6,383 nt of DNA. It comes from Comamonadaceae bacterium. Its GTDB lineage: Bacteria > Pseudomonadota > Gammaproteobacteria > Burkholderiales > Burkholderiaceae_C. Position 1 is the first letter of the stretch. Each line of letters opens with the position of its first letter. Location of the stretch: the NCBI GenBank assembly GCA_947475495.1, contig CANJNX010000052.1:1-6383 (forward strand), written 5' to 3'. A model generated the notes under the pieces. That model had not been told where the DNA came from, made no database searches, and saw nothing but the letters and a program-made list of their open reading frames with translations. The translations under genes and the position numbers were made by a program. This document shows positions 1 through 6,383 of the stretch, one piece after another.

Positions 1-122
<122 letters not shown>

Positions 123-127
123 TCAGA

Positions 128-132
128 CTCCG
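128..132 (-). promoter_or_regulatory. Ribosome binding site of tuf
   Basis: On the minus strand CGGAG lies 8 bases upstream of the tuf ATG, within the 43-base spacer after tRNA-Thr. The rest of that spacer is T-rich directly after the tRNA CCA end, but I see no hairpin with it, so I do not call a terminator there. Confidence 0.7.
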
Positions 133-162
133 AAAAATAATGCGGTCAAACAATAAAAAACC

Positions 163-237
<75 letters not shown>

Positions 238-284
238 GCTAGCATCTGCCACAGCAAACACCACAATCAATTCAACGACGCACG

Positions 285-358
285 TGGAGCGGGGTAGGAG
301 AATCGAACTCCTCGCTTTAGCTTGGAAGGCTAAGGTATTACCACTATACGAACCCCGC
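285..358 (-). tRNA. tRNA-Gly, anticodon TCC
   Basis: This 74-base cloverleaf has an encoded CCA end. The acceptor strands GCGGGGT and ACCCCGC pair fully. The D stem is GTAT/ATAC, the anticodon stem is TTAGC/GCTAA, and the loop CTTCCAA carries TCC at 324-326. The T arm AGGAG/CTCCT has a canonical TTCGATT loop. It reads GGA and GGG glycine codons. It lies 17 bases downstream of tRNA-Tyr and 47 bases upstream of tRNA-Thr. I see no promoter or terminator in the 47-base spacer (238-284), which fits processing from one precursor transcript. It corresponds to E. coli glyT by position and anticodon. Confidence 0.97.
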
Positions 359-375
359 GCTGATGCAGTCATCAC

Positions 376-461
376 TGGTGGAGAGGGCTGGATTCGAACC
401 AGCGTACTCGTAAGAGGGCAGATTTACAGTCTGCTGCCATTAACCACTCGGCCACCTCTCC
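376..461 (-). tRNA. tRNA-Tyr, anticodon GTA
   Basis: This 86-base class II tRNA has an encoded CCA end and a long 14-base variable arm, in which CTC and GAG can pair around TTAC. The acceptor strands GGAGAGG and CCTCTCC pair fully. The anticodon stem is GCAGA/TCTGC with loop CTGTAAA, placing GTA at 425-427. The T arm is GCTGG/CCAGC with a canonical TTCGAAT loop. It reads UAU and UAC tyrosine codons. It is the first RNA of the tRNA-tuf cluster and begins 54 bases after the ung stop, behind a likely promoter. It corresponds to E. coli tyrU. The thrU-type tRNA that precedes tyrU in E. coli is absent here. Confidence 0.97.
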
Positions 462-469
462 AAACGTGA

Positions 470-506
470 GCCGACTATTATGCCATGAGTTTGCACTCCC
501 TAGGAA
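470..506 (-). promoter_or_regulatory. Putative sigma70 promoter of the tRNA-tuf cluster
   Basis: In the gap between ung and tRNA-Tyr the minus strand carries CATAAT at 477-482, which matches five of six bases of TATAAT. A weak -35 candidate, TTCCTA, lies at 501-506 with an 18-base spacer. The bases after the -10, AGTCGGC (476-470), form a GC-rich discriminator of the kind seen in stringently controlled stable-RNA promoters. Transcription would start near 470, leaving a leader of about 9 bases before tRNA-Tyr. The poor -35 is the weak point. A promoter here is expected because tRNA and EF-Tu demand far exceeds that of trp or ung. Confidence 0.5.
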
Positions 507-515
507 GCCCCGGGG

Positions 516-1247
516 TCAGGTGGCACGGTCCGACGTGAGTGATTTTTGCCAAGCAAGCGCTTTTGAAAAATGGCTGCAGCCCAAAAAAGGAATCGGGGGC
601 CGCATGGCAGACAAGGGCGAGGGGTGATTGGCGGTTAAAACCAGATGTCGGCTCGAATCAATCAGGCTTTTTTTGCTTTGCGCGTTGGCGCCCCACAACA
701 AAAAGGCCACAGGTTGGATTCCTTGGGACACGGCGCGAATGACCGCGTCGGTCAAAGCCTCCCAACCTTGGCCGCTGTGGCTGTTAGGCCGCCCTTCTTC
801 CACGGTCAGACAGGTGTTAAGTAACAAAACACCCTGGTGCGCCCACGCCATCAGACTTCCCCCTGGCACAGGCGCAGTGGGAAACGGTTCGCCCAGATCC
901 CGAAGGCGTTCTTTGAAAATATTACGCAAGGACGGCGGTAGCGCGACCCCCGGCGCCACCGAGAAAGCCAAGCCTTCGGCTTGGCCACGGCCATGGTAGG
1001 GGTCTTGTCCCAAAATGACGGTATGGATCGCTTGCGGGGGCGTTAACTCCAACGCTTTTAAAGGCTGGGGCGGAAAAATTACCGCGCCTTGTGCGAGACG
1101 TTGCGCGAGAAAAGCCTGTAAATTCACGCCGTCTTGCGACTCAAAAAAAGAATCAACGAGCGCCTGCCATTGCGGATGAACCCGCCAATCAGATGACTTT
1201 GCAGTGGCGAGTTGCGAGTCGGATTCGTGCTCAGAAAAAAGCGACAC
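516..1247 (-). CDS. ung: Uracil-DNA glycosylase (family 1)
   Basis: Ung removes uracil from DNA after cytosine deamination or dUMP misincorporation and so starts base excision repair in the cytoplasm. The 243-residue protein has the family 1 signatures in order. The water-activating motif GQDPYH is at residues 80-85 with catalytic Asp82. The uracil-stacking Phe95 is in LAFSV. LLLNT holds Asn144, which reads the uracil. HPSPLS at 208-213 holds catalytic His208 and the DNA-intercalating Leu212. The first 20 or so residues are a variable leader. The start is GTG, the only in-frame choice between the trpC stop and the conserved domain. No Shine-Dalgarno precedes it, so translation probably depends on coupling to trpC, which ends three bases upstream in the same reading frame. 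It is the last protein gene before the tRNA-tuf cluster. The function is secure, but the exact start is less so. Confidence 0.95.
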   Translation of the reverse strand: MSLFSEHESDSQLATAKSSDWRVHPQWQALVDSFFESQDGVNLQAFLAQRLAQGAVIFPPQPLKALELTPPQAIHTVILGQDPYHGRGQAEGLAFSVAPGVALPPSLRNIFKERLRDLGEPFPTAPVPGGSLMAWAHQGVLLLNTCLTVEEGRPNSHSGQGWEALTDAVIRAVSQGIQPVAFLLWGANAQSKKSLIDSSRHLVLTANHPSPLSAMRPPIPFLGCSHFSKALAWQKSLTSDRAT

Positions 1248-1264
1248 GGCTCAAGAAAAAAGTG
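1229..1264. repeat. Imperfect short direct repeat across the trpC/ung junction
   Basis: On the plus strand GCTCAGAAAAAAGCG (1229-1243) and GCTCAAGAAAAAAGTG (1249-1264) are near copies that differ by one inserted A and one substitution. They are separated by five bases. On the coding strand one copy encodes the TrpC C-terminus SLFS plus its stop, and the other encodes residues 2-5 (SLFS) of Ung. Each copy contains a six-base T run. The repeat may record a small tandem duplication that created the ung start region. Chance is possible at this length. Confidence 0.6.
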
Positions 1265-2039
1265 ATGCCAGTGCCTCACCGGGTTCGCTAGCGCGCATAA
1301 ACGCCTCGCCCACCAAAAAAGCGCCCACGCCTGCAGCGCCCATGCGAAGCACATCGTCGCGGGTTTGAATGCCACTCTCAGTGACCAAAATGCGGTCCGC
1401 CGGAACCTGGGCGCGCAGAGACAAGGTGGTGTCTAAAGACACTTCAAAGGTTTTGAGGTTGCGGTTGTTGACCCCGATCAACGGCGTTTGGAGTTTCAGC
1501 GCCCGCTCCAGCTCGGCTTGGTCATGCACCTCAACCAACACTGCCATATCCAAATTTCGCGCAATCGCTTCGAAATCTTTCATTTGCGCATCATCCAAGC
1601 ACGCCGCTATCAATAAAACGGCGTCGGCCCCCATGGCGCGGGATTCGTAAATTTGGTAGGCATCCACCATGAAGTCTTTGCGCAAAACAGGCAACTGGCA
1701 AGACGCACGGGCTTGCTTGAGAAAATCCACACTGCCTTGGAAAAAATCGACGTCGGTTAAGACCGAAAGACAGGCCGCACCATGTTCGGCGTAGCTTTGG
1801 GCGATGTCTGCGGGAATAAATTCTTCGCGCAAGACGCCTTTGGAGGGACTGGCTTTTTTGATTTCGGCAATTACCGCAGGGTGGCCTGCCGCGATTTTGG
1901 AGCGCATCGCGCCCACAAAATCCCGTGTGAGAACGCGCGACTCGGCGTCAGCTCTGACGCCGGCGAGTGGTTTTCGGCGCTGGGCAGCAGCTACTTCTTG
2001 GTGTTTAACCGCAACGATTTTTTCTAGGATGTCGCTCAT
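1251..2039 (-). CDS. trpC: Indole-3-glycerol phosphate synthase
   Basis: TrpC cyclises and decarboxylates 1-(2-carboxyphenylamino)-1-deoxyribulose 5-phosphate to indole-3-glycerol phosphate, the fourth step of tryptophan synthesis. The 262-residue protein is a single TIM-barrel domain of normal length, with no fused TrpF domain as in E. coli. Signatures are [11 protein letters not shown] at 58-68 with Glu59 and Lys61, then LRKDF with Lys121. These are followed by LVE ending at Glu170, GVNNRNL around 189-195, TESG with Glu221 and Ser222, and the phosphate-binding FLVGEAFM loop near the C-terminus. The ATG at 2039 begins MSDILEKIV, which is normal for the family. The ribosome site is poor (an AAGAAAA stretch), and a 38-base gap separates the gene from trpD with no hairpin that I can see. 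The gene ends in SLFS and TGA, three bases before ung in the same frame. Confidence 0.97.
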   Translation of the reverse strand: MSDILEKIVAVKHQEVAAAQRRKPLAGVRADAESRVLTRDFVGAMRSKIAAGHPAVIAEIKKASPSKGVLREEFIPADIAQSYAEHGAACLSVLTDVDFFQGSVDFLKQARASCQLPVLRKDFMVDAYQIYESRAMGADAVLLIAACLDDAQMKDFEAIARNLDMAVLVEVHDQAELERALKLQTPLIGVNNRNLKTFEVSLDTTLSLRAQVPADRILVTESGIQTRDDVLRMGAAGVGAFLVGEAFMRASEPGEALASLFS

Positions 2040-2077
2040 TGTTTATTTTCTTGGAAAGGTCAAGGATGGGAAGGTAC

Positions 2078-3121
2078 TTATTTTTCAAACGTATGCGAAA
2101 GCAAGACCAAGGCATCCAATTTGGCTTTTGCGGCACCCGACTCAATTGCTTTTTGCGCCAGCACAATGCCCTCTTGCATCGTAGCGGCCACATTGGCGGC
2201 GTACAGTGCCACGCCCGCATTGAGAACCACAATGTCTTTCGCAGGACCGCTTTGGTTATTTAATACGGATAGCAAAACCGCTTTTGAATCTTCTGCCGTG
2301 TCCACCTTCAGTGCACGGTTGCTTGACATCACCATGCCAAAGTCTTCCGGGTGAATTTCGTACTCGGTGATGTGGCCGTCTTTGAGTTCTCCGACCAAAG
2401 TCGCAGCGCCTAGACTGACTTCGTCCAGCCCGTCGCGGCCGTACACCACCAAAGCATGCTCGGCGCCCAAACGCTGCAAAGCACGGATCTGAATACCAAC
2501 CAAATCCGCATGGAAAACACCCATCAAAATATTGGGGGCACCCGCCGGATTGGTGAGCGGGCCCAAAATATTGAAAATCGTTTTAATTCCCAGTTCGCGC
2601 CGCACCGGTGCAACATTTTTCATGGCTGGGTGGTGGTTGGGGGCGAACATAAAACCCACGCCGTGCTTGGCGATGCACTGGGCAATCGCTTCAGGCGACA
2701 AGTTGATATTCAAGCCCAAGGCTTCCAACACATCGGCGCTGCCACTTTTGCTGCTGACGCTGCGCCCACCGTGCTTGCTGACTTTGGCGCCTGCGGCGGC
2801 GGCCACAAACATAGAGCAGGTTGAAATATTGAAAGTATGGGATCCGTCGCCGCCAGTTCCCACAATGTCCACCAAGTGCTTGGTGTCTTTCACTTCCACC
2901 TTGGTTGAGAATTCGCGCATCACTTGCGCCGCTGCGGTGATCTCACCAATGGTTTCTTTCTTGACCCGCAAGCCTGTAATCAGCGCTGCCATCATCACGG
3001 GCGACATGTCGCCAGACATGATTTGGCGCATCAAGTGCAGCATCTCGTCGTGAAAAATTTCACGGTGTTCGATCGTGCGTTGCAGGGCTTCTTGGGGGGT
3101 AATTTTTACGGTGTGTGGCAT
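2078..3121 (-). CDS. trpD: Anthranilate phosphoribosyltransferase
   Basis: TrpD transfers phosphoribose from PRPP to anthranilate, giving N-(5-phosphoribosyl)anthranilate, the second step after chorismate is committed to tryptophan. The 347-residue protein shows the GTGGD PRPP-binding loop at residues 88-92, followed by the continuation FNIST. It also has [15 protein letters not shown] starting at Lys116, [17 protein letters not shown] around 162-178 for anthranilate binding, and an Asp233-Glu234 pair expected to bind magnesium. I chose the ATG at 3121, although the frame stays open to a TTG at 3136. A perfect AAGGAG (3128-3133) sits six bases upstream of this ATG, and the TTG version would bury it. 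It is a separate enzyme, not fused to TrpG as in E. coli. It follows ltaE by 24 bases. Confidence 0.97.
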   Translation of the reverse strand: MPHTVKITPQEALQRTIEHREIFHDEMLHLMRQIMSGDMSPVMMAALITGLRVKKETIGEITAAAQVMREFSTKVEVKDTKHLVDIVGTGGDGSHTFNISTCSMFVAAAAGAKVSKHGGRSVSSKSGSADVLEALGLNINLSPEAIAQCIAKHGVGFMFAPNHHPAMKNVAPVRRELGIKTIFNILGPLTNPAGAPNILMGVFHADLVGIQIRALQRLGAEHALVVYGRDGLDEVSLGAATLVGELKDGHITEYEIHPEDFGMVMSSNRALKVDTAEDSKAVLLSVLNNQSGPAKDIVVLNAGVALYAANVAATMQEGIVLAQKAIESGAAKAKLDALVLLSHTFEK

Positions 3122-3127
3122 CGCTGG

Positions 3128-3133
3128 CTCCTT
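3128..3133 (-). promoter_or_regulatory. Ribosome binding site that sets the trpD start
   Basis: AAGGAG on the minus strand with a six-base spacer (CCAGCG) before the ATG at 3121. It is the strongest Shine-Dalgarno in the window, and it excludes the upstream in-frame TTG at 3136 as the main start. Confidence 0.85.
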
Positions 3134-3145
3134 CAAACTTTGAAA

Positions 3146-4228
3146 TTAGTAAACCGCTGCGCCGCTCGGAGTGGACGCAGATCGTGCTGTGTTTGTTTCG
3201 TCAAAAAACGCACGCACACAGGCCGCTGCATGGTCAATTCCTTGGGCGTCCACATCCAAGTGCGTCACAAAACGCAGGCCGATGAGTCCCGTTGCCAACA
3301 CGCCATGCGCTTTGAGATAGGCCAGCAAGGCGGGGCCTTTGCCATCGGCCACATCCACAAAAACAATATTGGTCTGCGCTGAGCGCACTTTTAAACCTGC
3401 GATATTTTCCAAGCCCTTGGCCAGCCGCTGCGCCATGGCGTGGTCCTGCGCCAAACGCTCCAAATGGTTATCCAGTGCAAACGAAGCCGCAGCCGCCAAG
3501 ATGCCTGACTGGCGCATTCCGCCCCCCGCCATCTTGCGCACCCGATGTGCGCGGGCGATAAACGCTTTGCTGCCACACAAGGCCGAGCCCACGGGGGCAC
3601 CCAGCCCCTTGCTAAAGCACACCGACACACTGTCAAAGTAGGATGTGATGCGCAAAGCAGATGCAGCCACTGACTCGCCAGGCTGCACCGCAGCTGCAGC
3701 GGCATTGAACAAACGCGCTCCATCTAGATGCACCGCAAGCCCCTTGTCCCGGGCCATTCGTGTCGCACCATCTAAATACTCCGAAGGCATGGGGTGGCCA
3801 TTCCAGGTGTTTTCTAAACACAGCAGCCGGGTCTGCGCAAAATGGCAATCGTCGGGTTTGATGGCGTTGGCAATGTCTTCCAAAGCCATCTGGCCGGACG
3901 CGTTTTGCGCCAAGGGTTGGGGTTGAATACTGCCCAAAACCGCTGCACCACCGCCTTCATAACGGTAGGTGTGCGCGGACTGGCCGACGAGGTACTCATC
4001 GCCGCGTTGGCAATGCGCCATCAGTCCACACAAATTACTTTGCGTTCCCGTGGGCATGAAAAGCGCGGCTTCAAAACCCAGCAGGCTTGCCACTTTTTCC
4101 TGCAAGGCATTGACGCTCGGGTCATCGCCAAACACATCGTCGCCCAAGGGGGCGTCAAACATCGCAGAGCGCATGGCTGCGGTGGGTTGGGTGACGGTGT
4201 CACTGCGAAGATCAACGGTTTTTTGCAT
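3146..4228 (-). CDS. ltaE: Low-specificity L-threonine aldolase (PLP-dependent)
   Basis: Enzymes of this family cleave L-threonine and L-allo-threonine to glycine and acetaldehyde, and many also act on other beta-hydroxy amino acids. The 360-residue protein belongs to the beta-eliminating lyase, fold type I PLP group. It opens with VDLRSDTVTQPT. PTGTQSN (59-65) contacts the PLP phosphate, and His86 lies in AHTYRYEGGG over the ring. LENTWNG follows at 138-144. HLDGARLFNA supplies Asp169 and Arg172, and SVCFSKGLGAPVGS carries the PLP lysine at 207. A tail of about 17 residues, rich in Ala, Ser and Thr, ends the protein. The frame is open back to 4402, but those 58 residues overlap trpG and look nothing like the family. 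The ATG at 4228 has GTGAGG six bases upstream. It lies between trpG and trpD, an unusual neighbour for tryptophan synthesis. The substrate preference between threonine and allo-threonine cannot be read from sequence. Confidence 0.93.
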   Translation of the reverse strand: MQKTVDLRSDTVTQPTAAMRSAMFDAPLGDDVFGDDPSVNALQEKVASLLGFEAALFMPTGTQSNLCGLMAHCQRGDEYLVGQSAHTYRYEGGGAAVLGSIQPQPLAQNASGQMALEDIANAIKPDDCHFAQTRLLCLENTWNGHPMPSEYLDGATRMARDKGLAVHLDGARLFNAAAAAVQPGESVAASALRITSYFDSVSVCFSKGLGAPVGSALCGSKAFIARAHRVRKMAGGGMRQSGILAAAASFALDNHLERLAQDHAMAQRLAKGLENIAGLKVRSAQTNIVFVDVADGKGPALLAYLKAHGVLATGLIGLRFVTHLDVDAQGIDHAAACVRAFFDETNTARSASTPSGAAVY

Positions 4229-4234
4229 TTGCGG

Positions 4235-4240
4235 CCTCAC
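4235..4240 (-). promoter_or_regulatory. Ribosome binding site of ltaE overlapping the trpG stop
   Basis: GTGAGG on the minus strand includes the trpG TGA (4239-4237) and lies six bases before the ltaE ATG. Ribosomes ending trpG therefore finish on the ltaE ribosome site, which suggests translational coupling and argues against the 58-residue upstream extension. Confidence 0.7.
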
Positions 4241-4812
4241 GCTAAAAAGTTTTTGAGTATCGCGTGGCCGTGCTCGGTCAGGATGCTCTCGGGGTGAAAT
4301 TGAACACCTTCCATGCGCACCGCATGGGCCAGGCCCGTGTGGCGCACACCCATGATTTCGCCGTCCGGCGTCCATGCCGTGATCGCCAATTCTTGGGGGC
4401 AACTCGCGCGTTCAATGGCCAAGGAGTGATAACGGTTGACGGTGAACTGGGTCGGCAAGCCCGCGAATACACCTTCGCCCGTAGTTTGAATCAGGCTGGT
4501 TTTTCCGTGCATCAATTGCTGGGCCCGAATGATCTTTCCGCCAAGCGCTGCGCCTATGCTTTGGTGGCCCAGGCACACGCCCAAGATCGGCAGCTTGCCC
4601 ATGAAATGCTGAATCGCGGCCACCGAAATTCCCGCTTCATTGGGCGAACACGGGCCGGGCGATATCACCAAGCGATCGGGGGCGCGCTGGGCTATTTCTT
4701 CGAGTGTGATTTCGTCGTTGCGAAACACCTCCACACTCGCACCAAGCTCACCGAAATACTGAACGATGTTGTAGGTAAAACTGTCGTAGTTGTCGATCAT
4801 CAAGAGTTTCAT
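4237..4812 (-). CDS. trpG: Anthranilate synthase component II, glutamine amidotransferase
   Basis: TrpG hydrolyses glutamine and channels ammonia to TrpE for the chorismate-to-anthranilate reaction. The 191-residue protein is one class I (triad) glutamine amidotransferase domain. It opens [15 protein letters not shown], has SPGP at 51-54, the nucleophile motif GVCLGHQ with Cys80, and QFHPES with His173 and Glu175 to complete the triad. I chose the ATG at 4812. The frame also allows a GTG at 4818, but that overlaps the trpE stop and lacks a ribosome site, while GGAG stands five bases before the ATG. The gene begins two bases after trpE, so the two subunits are probably made in step. In bacteria without a separate pabA the same subunit can also serve aminodeoxychorismate synthase for folate. 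Whether that holds here cannot be seen. Confidence 0.97.
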   Translation of the reverse strand: MKLLMIDNYDSFTYNIVQYFGELGASVEVFRNDEITLEEIAQRAPDRLVISPGPCSPNEAGISVAAIQHFMGKLPILGVCLGHQSIGAALGGKIIRAQQLMHGKTSLIQTTGEGVFAGLPTQFTVNRYHSLAIERASCPQELAITAWTPDGEIMGVRHTGLAHAVRMEGVQFHPESILTEHGHAILKNFLA

Positions 4813-4814
4813 AG

Positions 4815-6326
4815 TCACTCCAATCCCTCTTCTACCAATTCGGCAGCTCGCAACAAGGCGCGTGCTTTATGTTCGGTTTCACGCCACTCCAACTCAGGCA
4901 CGCTGTCTGCAACCACACCCGCAGCGGCTTGAACATACAGCATTTGGTCTTTGATGATGCCGGTACGAATGGCAATGGCCACATCCATGTCACCCGCATA
5001 ACTGAGGTAGCCGCAGGCACCACCGTAAATACCGCGTTTGGTGGGTTCTAACTGGTCAATCACTTCCATCGCATGCACCTTTGGTGCGCCCGTGAGCGTG
5101 CCAGCGGGAAAGGTGGCTTTGAGCACATCCATATTGGTCATGCCCGGGTTGAGCGTTCCTTCGACGTTGCTCACAATGTGCATCACGTGGCTGTAGCGCT
5201 CTATACAAAACGCATCTGTCACTTTGACGCTTCCCACCTGCGCGATGCGCCCGATGTCATTGCGCGCCAGATCAATCAGCATCACATGCTCGGCCCGCTC
5301 CTTGGGGTCGTTGACCAGCTCGTCTTCCGCGGCTTTGTCCAACTCGGGGCTCGCACCCCGCGGGCGCGTTCCTGCCAAGGGGCGGATCGTGACCTTGGTT
5401 TGCTCTCCCACCGTTTCTTGGCGCACCAAAATTTCCGGGCTTGCGCCCACCACGTGAAAGTCTTCGCGGCCCTGGGTTGCACCGCTGAAGTTGTAGTAAT
5501 ACATATACGGGCTGGGGTTGAGCGATCGCAAGGCCCGGTACAAACTCAAAGGCGAGGCGGTGTAGCGTTTTTTAATGCGCTGGCCCACTTGCACTTGCAT
5601 AAAGTCCCCACCCGCAATGAGCGCTTTTGCGCGCACCACCGCGGCGATGTAATCCTCTTTGGCAAAGTCGCGCTGGGCCGGAAAGCTCTCACTGGGTTTG
5701 ACCGTGGGCGCTTGCACTGCCAAGGCCAATTGGGACTTCAGCGCCTGCAAACGGTTCATCCCCAAGACGTAGGCATTGGGCACGGCCGGGTCCACATACA
5801 CCATCAAATGCAACTTGCCTGACAGGTTGTCAATCACCGCCAACTCTTCACACTGCAAGAGCAAAATATCCGGGCAACCCAAGGTATCGGGCGGGCAGGT
5901 GGTTTCCAGTTTCTTCTCAATGTGGCGCACTGCGTCATACCCAAAATACCCCGCCAAGCCCCCGCAAAACCGCGGCATCCCCGGTTGCAGTGCCACTTTA
6001 AAACGCTGCTGGTACTGGGCAATAAAGTCCAAGGGATTGGCGTGTGAGGTTTCTACCACCGCGCCGTCTGTGACTACCTCGGTTTTTGCCTCCGACCCAA
6101 AACCACTAGAGCGCAAGAAGGTGCGCGCCGGCAGCCCGATAAAACTGTAGCGCCCAAACCGCTCGCCGCCGACCACCGACTCCAACAAAAAAGTGTGGGG
6201 CGCGTTGGCAGTGAGCTTGAGGTACAAAGACAGCGGCGTCTCGAGGTCTGCAAAGGCTTGGGCCGTTAAGGGAATGCGGTTAAAGCCTTGGCTTACCAGC
6301 GCATGAAATTGGGTTTCTGTCGTCAC
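4815..6326 (-). CDS. trpE: Anthranilate synthase component I
   Basis: TrpE converts chorismate to anthranilate using ammonia from TrpG, the first committed step of tryptophan synthesis. The 503-residue protein is of normal length for a stand-alone TrpE. The N-terminal domain carries LLES at 47-50, part of the tryptophan feedback site, and NPSPYMYY (270-277) contributes to the same pocket, so the enzyme is probably feedback-inhibited. The chorismate-binding domain has [11 protein letters not shown] (314-324), ERAEH with the metal-site Glu343 and Glu346, and SHVMHI with His380. It continues with AGTLTGAPK (408-416), GACGY (436-440) and an acidic stretch [11 protein letters not shown] near the end. 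These favour TrpE over PabB. The start is GTG at 6326, eight bases after GAGAGG, and [20 protein letters not shown] fits the usual N-terminus. Only 57 bases lie upstream. They show no clear promoter, leader peptide or attenuator, so the operon may begin outside the window. Confidence 0.97.
   Translation of the reverse strand: MTTETQFHALVSQGFNRIPLTAQAFADLETPLSLYLKLTANAPHTFLLESVVGGERFGRYSFIGLPARTFLRSSGFGSEAKTEVVTDGAVVETSHANPLDFIAQYQQRFKVALQPGMPRFCGGLAGYFGYDAVRHIEKKLETTCPPDTLGCPDILLLQCEELAVIDNLSGKLHLMVYVDPAVPNAYVLGMNRLQALKSQLALAVQAPTVKPSESFPAQRDFAKEDYIAAVVRAKALIAGGDFMQVQVGQRIKKRYTASPLSLYRALRSLNPSPYMYYYNFSGATQGREDFHVVGASPEILVRQETVGEQTKVTIRPLAGTRPRGASPELDKAAEDELVNDPKERAEHVMLIDLARNDIGRIAQVGSVKVTDAFCIERYSHVMHIVSNVEGTLNPGMTNMDVLKATFPAGTLTGAPKVHAMEVIDQLEPTKRGIYGGACGYLSYAGDMDVAIAIRTGIIKDQMLYVQAAAGVVADSVPELEWRETEHKARALLRAAELVEEGLE
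4818..4821 (-). promoter_or_regulatory. Ribosome binding site of trpG inside the trpE end
   Basis: GGAG, the last sense bases of trpE, is followed by the trpE TGA and then by the trpG ATG five bases after the GGAG. It decides the ATG at 4812 over the GTG at 4818 and suggests coupled synthesis of the two anthranilate synthase subunits. Confidence 0.7.
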
Positions 6327-6334
6327 AAAATAGG

Positions 6335-6340
6335 CCTCTC
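6335..6340 (-). promoter_or_regulatory. Ribosome binding site of trpE
   Basis: GAGAGG on the minus strand lies eight bases upstream of the GTG start at 6326 and supports that non-ATG start. The remaining upstream bases, 6341-6383, are GC-rich. I could assign neither a gene end nor a promoter to them. Confidence 0.7.
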
Positions 6341-6383
6341 AAAAGGTCAAGCGGCGGGGCAAACCGGCCGTTGGCGGCGCGTG

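Noticed and set aside
508..515. CCCCGGGG palindrome just after the ung stop, as a terminator
   Set aside because: It has no loop, and no T tract follows it on the minus strand, so it cannot act as an intrinsic terminator by itself.
628..999. Plus-strand frame of 123 codons opposite ung
   Set aside because: It is entirely antisense to a clearly functional ung, with no ribosome site or motif that I can see.
2040..2077. Regulatory hairpin between trpD and trpC
   Set aside because: The 38 bases hold only a loose direct repeat (GGAAAGGT and GGGAAGGT on the plus strand) and no stem-loop that I can form.
3122..3136. TTG start for trpD five codons upstream
   Set aside because: The five codons contain the AAGGAG ribosome site of the ATG at 3121, so they are leader and not coding.
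3842..4297. Plus-strand frames opposite ltaE and trpG
   Set aside because: These are antisense shadows of two well-supported genes, with no recognisable domain.
4229..4402. 58-residue N-terminal extension of LtaE
   Set aside because: It overlaps trpG coding sequence in another frame and does not resemble the family. The ATG at 4228 has a ribosome site and begins exactly at the conserved MQKTVDLRSDTVTQ start.
4813..4818. GTG start for trpG overlapping the trpE stop
   Set aside because: No ribosome site stands in front of it. GGAG is placed correctly for the ATG two codons later, and [12 protein letters not shown] is the usual family start.
5073..5822. Open frame of 249 codons on the plus strand opposite trpE
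   Set aside because: It lies wholly inside trpE on the other strand. Its protein is rich in His, Arg and Gly in the manner of an antisense shadow and shows no recognisable motif. trpE is intact and well conserved.
6327..6383. Possible trp leader peptide, attenuator, or end of an upstream gene
   Set aside because: The 57 bases have no run of Trp codons, no hairpin followed by a T tract and no good -10/-35 pair. The short open frames could belong to an upstream gene, but none is recognisable at this length.

Overview
The window looks like an ordinary, compact, chromosomal housekeeping region of a betaproteobacterium. It most likely belongs to Burkholderiales, and probably to a Comamonadaceae-like lineage. 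This rests on the style of the proteins (TrpE, TrpG, TrpD, TrpC, Ung and the EF-Tu N-terminus), the moderately high GC, and the split trp genes, with trpE, trpG, trpD and trpC together but no trpF, trpB or trpA in view. The lineage call is an inference from recalled family features, not from a database search.

Every gene I can support is on the minus strand, so transcription runs from high to low coordinates. In that order they are: trpE (6326-4815), trpG (4812-4237), a low-specificity threonine aldolase gene ltaE (4228-3146), trpD (3121-2078), trpC (2039-1251), ung (1247-516), tRNA-Tyr(GTA), tRNA-Gly(TCC), tRNA-Thr(GGT), and the first 39 codons of tuf (119 to beyond position 1). Three starts are shorter than the longest open frame and are set by Shine-Dalgarno (SD) sequences: trpD at 3121, trpG at 4812 and ltaE at 4228.

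trpE and trpG encode the two subunits of anthranilate synthase. TrpD adds phosphoribose to anthranilate and TrpC closes the indole ring, so the operon carries chorismate as far as indole-3-glycerol phosphate. Two genes outside the pathway are embedded in the same run. ltaE, a PLP-dependent aldolase, sits between trpG and trpD. ung, a DNA-repair uracil glycosylase, follows trpC by three bases. Gaps are tiny (2, 8, 24, 38 and 3 bases) and no intrinsic terminator is visible, so one long transcript is plausible.

Downstream of ung, a 54-base gap carries a plausible stable-RNA promoter. It leads into a tRNA-Tyr, tRNA-Gly, tRNA-Thr and tuf cluster with the same order and anticodons as the tyrU-glyT-thrT-tufB part of the E. 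coli operon.

I see no mobile element, CRISPR array, phage gene or novel system. The points most worth a second look are a C in place of the near-invariant T55 in the tRNA-Thr T-loop, the ltaE insertion in the trp operon, and a short direct repeat at the trpC/ung junction, where the two genes share a frame across one stop codon.
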